Assembly (NCBI GenBank): GCA_050012355.1
Contig: JBEKHI010000334.1
Coordinates: 1 to 10,019 of the forward strand
Direction: 5' to 3'
DNA: 10,019 bases
Source of the DNA: JBEKHI01 sp050012355
GTDB taxonomy: Bacteria > Actinomycetota > Actinomycetes > Streptosporangiales > Streptosporangiaceae
Under the pieces are notes generated by a model, which saw only the letters and a program-made list of their open reading frames with translations, was not told where the DNA came from and did not search any database. Shown here in pieces: positions 5,519 through 10,019 of this stretch (position 1 is its first letter; each line of letters starts with the position of its first letter). The translations under genes and the position numbers were made by a program.

Positions 5519-8500
5519 CATATCGAAGGTCTTGTGCCAGTGCTACGGCGCTGGCCAGACGGTCGGCGGCCAGCCCGGGCTGGTCCTGCTCCCAGGCGGC
5601 GATGGCTGACCGCAGCGCCGTTTCGAGCGCGTCGGGGAGCCATTGCTGCCGCGGGTCGATGAGCATCCGGCCGGTCGCGACGGCTTCGTCCAGCCGTCCG
5701 CCGTCCAAGTGGACGGCGAGCAGCGGCCACAAGTACACCCAGCTCATCTCGGCGATCTCCGCCGACAGTCTGAGCACTTCGCCGGGCCGCTGATCTCGCC
5801 AGGCCAGCCAGGCCTGGCAGGACAGCGCATCTATATCCCGGGCCCTGAGTGTGAAGGCGCGAACCGCTTCCGGGTCGTGGCGGCGTAGTCCGTTCAGCGC
5901 CAGTGCCAGCGGGACTTGCTCGGTCAGGAGGCTCTCGCCGATGCGTTCCGCCATCGCCAGCGCTCGTTCGAGCAGTTCCTGCGCCTCGGCGAGGTCGCCG
6001 CGCAGGCAGAGCAATCGCCCGAGGAAATACGTGCCGTAGGCGGCGTCCTTCTCCTCGTCGGATTGCCGCGCCGCCGCCAGCGCCGTACGCATGTCGGCGA
6101 TGTCCGCCTCGTCGACGCGAAACCGGTTCCGCATGACCCGGCCGTAGGCGAGGTGCATGTAGTAGGCGTATCTCCGCGCTGGGCTGCCGCTTGTCTCAAG
6201 CGCCGGGCGGACAACGCTCAGTGTCTCCAGGACCCGCTCCGGCTCGTCTCGCATCATGTAGAGGGCGGCCCGGCCGTCGACCATAAGCTCTAGCCACTCC
6301 TCGGCCTGGCTCCCCGGGTGGTCGCCGAGCAGTGCCTCGGCCGCGGTGTATTCGGCTTCGGCCTGGTCGAACCGGAGATCCATCATCTCGCAGCGCCCCA
6401 AACGGGTATGCAGATGTGCCCGGCGGACCACGCTCTCGCCGTCCGCAAAACGCAGCGCATCCCGGAACGCCTGCCTGGCCTCGTCACGGCGGCCGGTGCG
6501 CCAGAGCACGTTGGCGAGCTTGGCTCGCAGGTCCACGGCGGTAGCGGGATCCCGGGCAATCGCCATGGCCAACCGGAAGGAGGCGATCGCCTCGTCGTTG
6601 GCGAAGTTCGCGGTGGCGTGGTCACCCGCCAGCTCAAGGTAGGTCACGGCCCGGCCGGGCTCCCCCGCGGCGGCGAAATGCCGTCCGAGCACCGGGGCGA
6701 CGTCTTCCAGCCGGTCGCGCGACGCGGCCTCCAGCGCCCAGGCGGCCCGGCCGTGCAGTAGCCGGCGTTCGGCGTTCAGCAGCCCGGAGTAGGTGGCCTC
6801 CTGAATGAGGGCGTGCCGGAACCGGACGGCTGGTTCTGGTAGTCCGTCGACATCGTGCACGATGTCCTTGGCCCGGAGTTCGTCAAGGACCGGTCCGAGC
6901 GGCGGATCCGTCGCGCACACCGCTGCGAGCAGTGAGAGCGGGAACTCGGGGCCGAGCACCGAGGCGTGCCGCACCACATCGCGCGCACTCCGGCTGAGCC
7001 GGTCCACCCGGGAACGGACCAGCCGTTCCAGCACCTGGGGCACCTCCTGGCGGGCCGCGTCGCTCAACTGCCAGGCCCCGTGCTCCCGGACCAGCGCTTT
7101 GGTCTCCAGCAAGGAGGACAGCCGTTCCTCGATGAACAGCGGGTTGCCGTCGACGTTGGCAAGCACGGTGTCCAGGATGTCGGCACTGGCTCCGGCGCCC
7201 ATGAGGGACCGCGCGAGCTCGCGCTCGGCCTGACCGGACAGCCTGCCTAGCGTGATCCGGTGTGCCGGCTCGGCTTCCCAGCCGGGATCGGGACGGCTCG
7301 TCAGGATGACGAGCAGCGCGCGATCTACGGCGAGTCCGGCCAGATCCGCCGTGAGGTGCCGCGATGTCGGGTCTGCCCAGTGCAGGTCTTCAAGGACGAG
7401 GACCGCGGGGCCCACGGTCAGCAGCTGGGTCACCAGCGAATGCCACGCGGCGAACGTCACCCGGTGGATCTCCTTCGGTGCCCGCCGCCCCATCGCCGCT
7501 CCGGCGGGCAGGCCCATCATGCGGGCGAGCGGCGGAAACAGCTCGTCGCCTCCCTTAACCCGGTTGAGCATCCGCTCTAGTGCTGGCCGCACCACGGACT
7601 CCGGTAGATCCGGCGTCACTCCGCACAGGTTGGCGAGAAGCTGCTGGTAGAGGCTGTACGGAGTGGACGATGCGTAGGAGGCGCAGCGGCCCTCCAGCCA
7701 CAGCGGCGGCCTGCCGTCCGCGGCCGCCACCAGCTTGTGGAACTCCTGAACCAGACGTGTCTTGCCGAGGCCAGGCTCACCGGTCACGACCACGACCGAG
7801 CCGTTGCCACCGGCCGCGTCCCGCATCGCCGCCGCGAGTACCGCGAGTTCGTCCCGGCGGCCCACCAGCGGTCCGCTGCCACCCAGACCGGACGGCCGTC
7901 CGCGTACCCCCGGCCTGGGCGCTCCCAGGTAGGTGGCCGTCAGCTGGCCGAGGTCTTCGCTCCCGGTCCAGGTGAACAGGTGCCCGGCCGCCATCCTGGT
8001 CACCGGGCCGACCAGGGCCGATCCTGCCCCGGCGAGTGACTGCAGCGCAGTGGCGATGCTCACGACCTCGCCGACGGCCGCGTACTCGACCCGGCCGCCA
8101 CCTCCGATCGGGCCGAGGACCGCTGGGCCGGTCTCTATCCCGATCCGCACGACCGGCGGCTCCCCGGCCAGGGCCCGGAATGCCGCCCGGAGCGCGCGCT
8201 CAGGATCGTCCTCATGCGCACTCGGCGCGCCGAAGACGGCTTGCAGACCGCTGCCCGATACCGAGATGATGCTCCCGCCGAGCGCCTCGACCTCGGAGAT
8301 CACCGCGGCCAGTGAGCTCGCGACCAGCTCGTGCAGGCGTTCGGCGTCCTGCCCGGCCGGAACCGCCACCTCGGCGCAGAGGACGGTTACGGTGCGCAGC
8401 TCCTCCGACGTGGCGGCCTCGGGGTGGCGGCGCTCGGCAGCCGCCATCGCGAACGCTTCCTCCAGTGCCGCCGGCACTCTCAGGCCCAGTTCGTCGAGCG

Positions 8501-9206
8501 CCGTCGCGCAGCGCTCGAAGACAACCGCCGCCGATTCGCGCCGCCGGTGCGCCGAATAGGCCCGCACCAGGGCGATGGCGGCCTCTTCACAAGCAGCGTC
8601 GTGCTCGAAACAGGACTCCCAGGCCACGGTCACCGCCTCCGGCCGGGCGTCGCCCGCTCCCCTGGACCGGTCCCGTGCCAGCGCCAGGCGGGCCTGCTGC
8701 CGCAGCGTCTCCAGCCGGTCCCTCGGGCCGATCGCCCAGTCCGCGTACGGTTCGTCCGCGAGTAGTTCACCCTTCTCGGCCAGGGCGGCGACCAGCCGGG
8801 CGTCGCGGGCCTGACCCGGGTCCACGTCTAGCGCCGCGTGCAGCGCCGCCTCGTGGACATCGGCGTCGACCGTGACCGACGAGACTGCCCAGATATGAGT
8901 AAGATCGGCGTCCAGCAGGGCGGGCGCCGGCTCTCCCAGCCCGGCGAGCGCGGACCGCGCCATCGACAGCGCCTTGGAGACCGCCCGGGCGGCGGCGCGG
9001 GGATCGAGATCGGCGAACAGTTCCTCGCAGGCCAGGTCGCGGCTCACCCGCCGGCCTGGACTCACCAGGACAAGCTCGCACAGCCGCCGCGCGCTGGGCC
9101 GGGGCCAGGGATCCGCCGTCCGGTCGCCGTAGCTGACCTGGATGGGGCCGAGCAGCCTGACCTGGACGGTCACGTCCTTCTCGTCTGCCACGGTCACGAT
9201 TCCCAT
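5514..9206 (-). CDS. Large SARP/BTAD regulator with degenerate cyclase domain, AAA ATPase and TPR repeats
   Basis: Protein of 1230 residues, probably a cytoplasmic transcriptional activator related to the SARP/AfsR group. A winged-helix DNA-binding region (~12-100, starting VQVRLLGPIQV) is followed by a bacterial transcriptional activation domain (~115-258). A class III nucleotide cyclase homology domain spans ~270-430. An AAA/NTPase domain begins near 445 with VGRRDEL, with Walker A GEPGLGKTR (476-484) and Walker B VLVLED (602-607) followed by LHWAD. The C-terminal ~450 residues are helical and TPR-like. No C-terminal LuxR helix-turn-helix is present. The cyclase domain lacks key residues: CAE (E279) replaces the usual first metal Asp, GSG (S319) replaces GDG, and VSIATAL replaces the VNLAARL motif. 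It is therefore probably a ligand-binding or structural module. ATG 9206 was chosen as the nearest start before the conserved region; its ribosome site is poor, and GTG codons at 9197, 9191 and 9173 are alternatives. The frame stays open upstream through the tRNA-Glu fragment, which is not coding. No target gene is identifiable. Confidence 0.88.
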   Translation of the reverse strand: MGIVTVADEKDVTVQVRLLGPIQVSYGDRTADPWPRPSARRLCELVLVSPGRRVSRDLACEELFADLDPRAAARAVSKALSMARSALAGLGEPAPALLDADLTHIWAVSSVTVDADVHEAALHAALDVDPGQARDARLVAALAEKGELLADEPYADWAIGPRDRLETLRQQARLALARDRSRGAGDARPEAVTVAWESCFEHDAACEEAAIALVRAYSAHRRRESAAVVFERCATALDELGLRVPAALEEAFAMAAAERRHPEAATSEELRTVTVLCAEVAVPAGQDAERLHELVASSLAAVISEVEALGGSIISVSGSGLQAVFGAPSAHEDDPERALRAAFRALAGEPPVVRIGIETGPAVLGPIGGGGRVEYAAVGEVVSIATALQSLAGAGSALVGPVTRMAAGHLFTWTGSEDLGQLTATYLGAPRPGVRGRPSGLGGSGPLVGRRDELAVLAAAMRDAAGGNGSVVVVTGEPGLGKTRLVQEFHKLVAAADGRPPLWLEGRCASYASSTPYSLYQQLLANLCGVTPDLPESVVRPALERMLNRVKGGDELFPPLARMMGLPAGAAMGRRAPKEIHRVTFAAWHSLVTQLLTVGPAVLVLEDLHWADPTSRHLTADLAGLAVDRALLVILTSRPDPGWEAEPAHRITLGRLSGQAERELARSLMGAGASADILDTVLANVDGNPLFIEERLSSLLETKALVREHGAWQLSDAARQEVPQVLERLVRSRVDRLSRSARDVVRHASVLGPEFPLSLLAAVCATDPPLGPVLDELRAKDIVHDVDGLPEPAVRFRHALIQEATYSGLLNAERRLLHGRAAWALEAASRDRLEDVAPVLGRHFAAAGEPGRAVTYLELAGDHATANFANDEAIASFRLAMAIARDPATAVDLRAKLANVLWRTGRRDEARQAFRDALRFADGESVVRRAHLHTRLGRCEMMDLRFDQAEAEYTAAEALLGDHPGSQAEEWLELMVDGRAALYMMRDEPERVLETLSVVRPALETSGSPARRYAYYMHLAYGRVMRNRFRVDEADIADMRTALAAARQSDEEKDAAYGTYFLGRLLCLRGDLAEAQELLERALAMAERIGESLLTEQVPLALALNGLRRHDPEAVRAFTLRARDIDALSCQAWLAWRDQRPGEVLRLSAEIAEMSWVYLWPLLAVHLDGGRLDEAVATGRMLIDPRQQWLPDALETALRSAIAAWEQDQPGLAADRLASAVALAQDLRYA

Positions 9207-9425
9207 TGTCTGGTACGCCGGGATCGGCCGGGAACACCGCGGGAACACTGCTTTTCTACGTTCGTGTCCATGGACATCGGCTACTTGATCTACCAGACAG
9301 AACGGACCAGGACTCCGGCGCAGCAGCGGGAGATCGACAGGCGCAACGGCCAACTCGCCGCGGCGCTCACCAGGTGGCTCCGGATGACACGCCGCGTAGA
9401 ACGCGGCCCGTTCCCTCCGGCAGGG
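9207..9425. other. Regulator upstream region with a hairpin after the tRNA-Glu fragment
   Basis: This stretch should contain the minus-strand promoter of the BTAD regulator; no clear hexamers were found. A perfect hairpin, GCCGCGT-AGA-ACGCGGC (9391-9407), lies 18 bases beyond the 3' end of the tRNA-Glu fragment and could be that tRNA's former terminator. No gene is seen. Confidence 0.4.
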
Positions 9426-9474
9426 CGCCCCCAACGGGATTCGAACCCGTGCCGCCGCCTTGAAAGGGCGGTGT
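9426..9474 (-). other. 3' fragment of tRNA-Glu (anticodon TTC): integration site core (att)
   Basis: Read on the minus strand, this 49-nt piece holds a tRNA anticodon arm (CCGCC-CTTTCAA-GGCGG, anticodon TTC at 9462-9464), a variable loop, a T-arm (ACGGG-TTCGAAT-CCCGT) and the 3' acceptor strand TGGGGGC (9433-9427) with discriminator G. No matching 5' acceptor strand (GCCCCCA) or D-arm occurs in the next 40 bases. It is therefore a partial copy and not a working tRNA. It lies about 100 bases from an integrase gene. Partial tRNA 3' ends next to integrases are the standard mark of an att site left by site-specific integration into a tRNA gene. Confidence 0.85.
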
Positions 9475-9530
9475 AGAGTGTCTATTCTTCTGTTAGATGG
9501 TGCCGCTGGGTGACAGCTTCTAGCGCACCG

Positions 9531-9551
9531 TCCACGGACAATCCACGGACA
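9531..9551. repeat. Direct repeat TCCACGGACA x2 between att core and integrase
   Basis: TCCACGGACA occurs at 9531-9540 and 9542-9551, separated by one base (11-bp period, about one helical turn). Its place between the att core and the integrase start suggests an arm-type integrase or excisionase binding site; this is inference from position. Confidence 0.55.
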
Positions 9552-9574
9552 GATGATCTTGGGGAGGTAACGCC

Positions 9575-10019
9575 GTGGGCTATCTGAAGAAGCGCACCGA
9601 CAAGCGCGGCAAGACCCGGTACACCGCCGTGTACCTCGACCTGCGAGGTGCCGAGCGCTCCGCCGGGACATTCTCCAATGAGAGGCGAGCCAATAAGGCT
9701 TGGCAGGACGCCGAGGCTGAGGTCCGCAAGGGCCGGCTCGGCGACCCGAGCCGCGGCCGTCAGACCTTCCGGAAGTACGTCGAGAAGACATGGTTCCCGC
9801 ATCTCACCTTGGAGCCGACCACCAGGGAGAAGTACTCGTACTACCTGGACCTGCACATCCTGCCGTTCTTCGGCTCGATGCGGATGATCGACATCCTGCC
9901 GGAGCACGTCCGGGAGTGGATCACTTGGATGCAATCTCGTGCTGCTTCTGCCTGGACGATCCAGTACGGCAAGACGTCCATCCTCAGCTCGATCTTCACC
10001 ACCGCGCTGAACGACCAGG
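9575..10019 (+). CDS. Tyrosine recombinase/integrase, N-terminal part (runs off the right edge)
   Basis: Starts at GTG 9575, with GGGGAGG seven bases upstream; 148 codons lie within the window. The first ~55 residues (GYLKKRTDKRGKTRYTAVYLD..., then FSNERRANKAWQDAEAEV) resemble the arm-binding N-terminal domain of actinomycete phage and integrative-element integrases. Residues ~68-148 (TFRKYVEKTWFPHLTLEPTT..., then LHILPFFGSMRM and LPEHVREWITWM) match the SAM-like core-binding domain. The catalytic domain, with its Arg/His/Tyr residues, is beyond the edge, so activity cannot be judged. The protein would catalyse site-specific recombination between the element and the tRNA-Glu 3' end. It reads away from the att core into the element. 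Confidence 0.9.
   Translation, partial: MGYLKKRTDKRGKTRYTAVYLDLRGAERSAGTFSNERRANKAWQDAEAEVRKGRLGDPSRGRQTFRKYVEKTWFPHLTLEPTTREKYSYYLDLHILPFFGSMRMIDILPEHVREWITWMQSRAASAWTIQYGKTSILSSIFTTALNDQ

Noticed and set aside
9207..9791. 195-codon N-terminal extension of the BTAD regulator frame
   Set aside because: It runs through the tRNA-Glu fragment and antisense to the integrase start, and has no domain similarity; the conserved winged helix begins only after 9206.
1..10019. CRISPR array or insertion sequence
   Set aside because: No regularly spaced repeat series and no transposase with terminal inverted repeats was seen; the only mobile-element gene is the partial integrase.

Overview
The window comes from a high-GC Gram-positive bacterium, most likely a filamentous actinomycete. 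The evidence is the strong G/C third-position bias, a large SARP/BTAD-type regulator, a twin-arginine-exported PlcA-like phosphoesterase, an adjacent tRNA-Asp/tRNA-Phe pair, and a tyrosine integrase of the actinomycete integrative-element type. The genus cannot be fixed from sequence alone.

Layout, left to right. Positions 1-480 (minus strand) hold a RibD_C/dihydrofolate-reductase-like gene broken by three frameshifts. An intergenic stretch with several short repeats follows and ends in an inverted repeat at 975-1013. That repeat sits just before a plus-strand gene (1035-2795) for an AlbA_2/Schlafen-like protein with a GHKL-type ATPase domain and two winged helices. Next come a strongly structured non-coding segment (3009-3078) and two minus-strand tRNA genes, tRNA-Asp(GTC) and tRNA-Phe(GAA), one nucleotide apart. 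A 0.7-kb non-coding stretch with a long hairpin (3587-3640) and short direct repeats of 11- and 12-bp period leads to a plus-strand exported phosphoesterase/phospholipase C (3983-5467). This gene converges on a very large minus-strand regulator (5514-9206) with the order winged helix-BTAD-cyclase homology-AAA ATPase-TPR. A perfect 17-bp hairpin between them probably ends both transcripts.

The right end is a mobile-element boundary. A 49-nt 3' fragment of tRNA-Glu(TTC), at 9426-9474 on the minus strand, lacks any 5' half. Beside it are an 11-bp-period direct repeat and the start of a tyrosine integrase running off the window edge. The polarity predicts that the element extends to the right and that an intact tRNA-Glu gene lies at its far end.

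The genes do not form one pathway. No complete new multi-gene system is evident. The most notable points are the element junction, the possible split of an ancestral Glu-Asp-Phe tRNA cluster, the cyclase domain that has lost its catalytic residues, the operator-like repeat before the AlbA_2 gene, and two unexplained structured intergenic segments.
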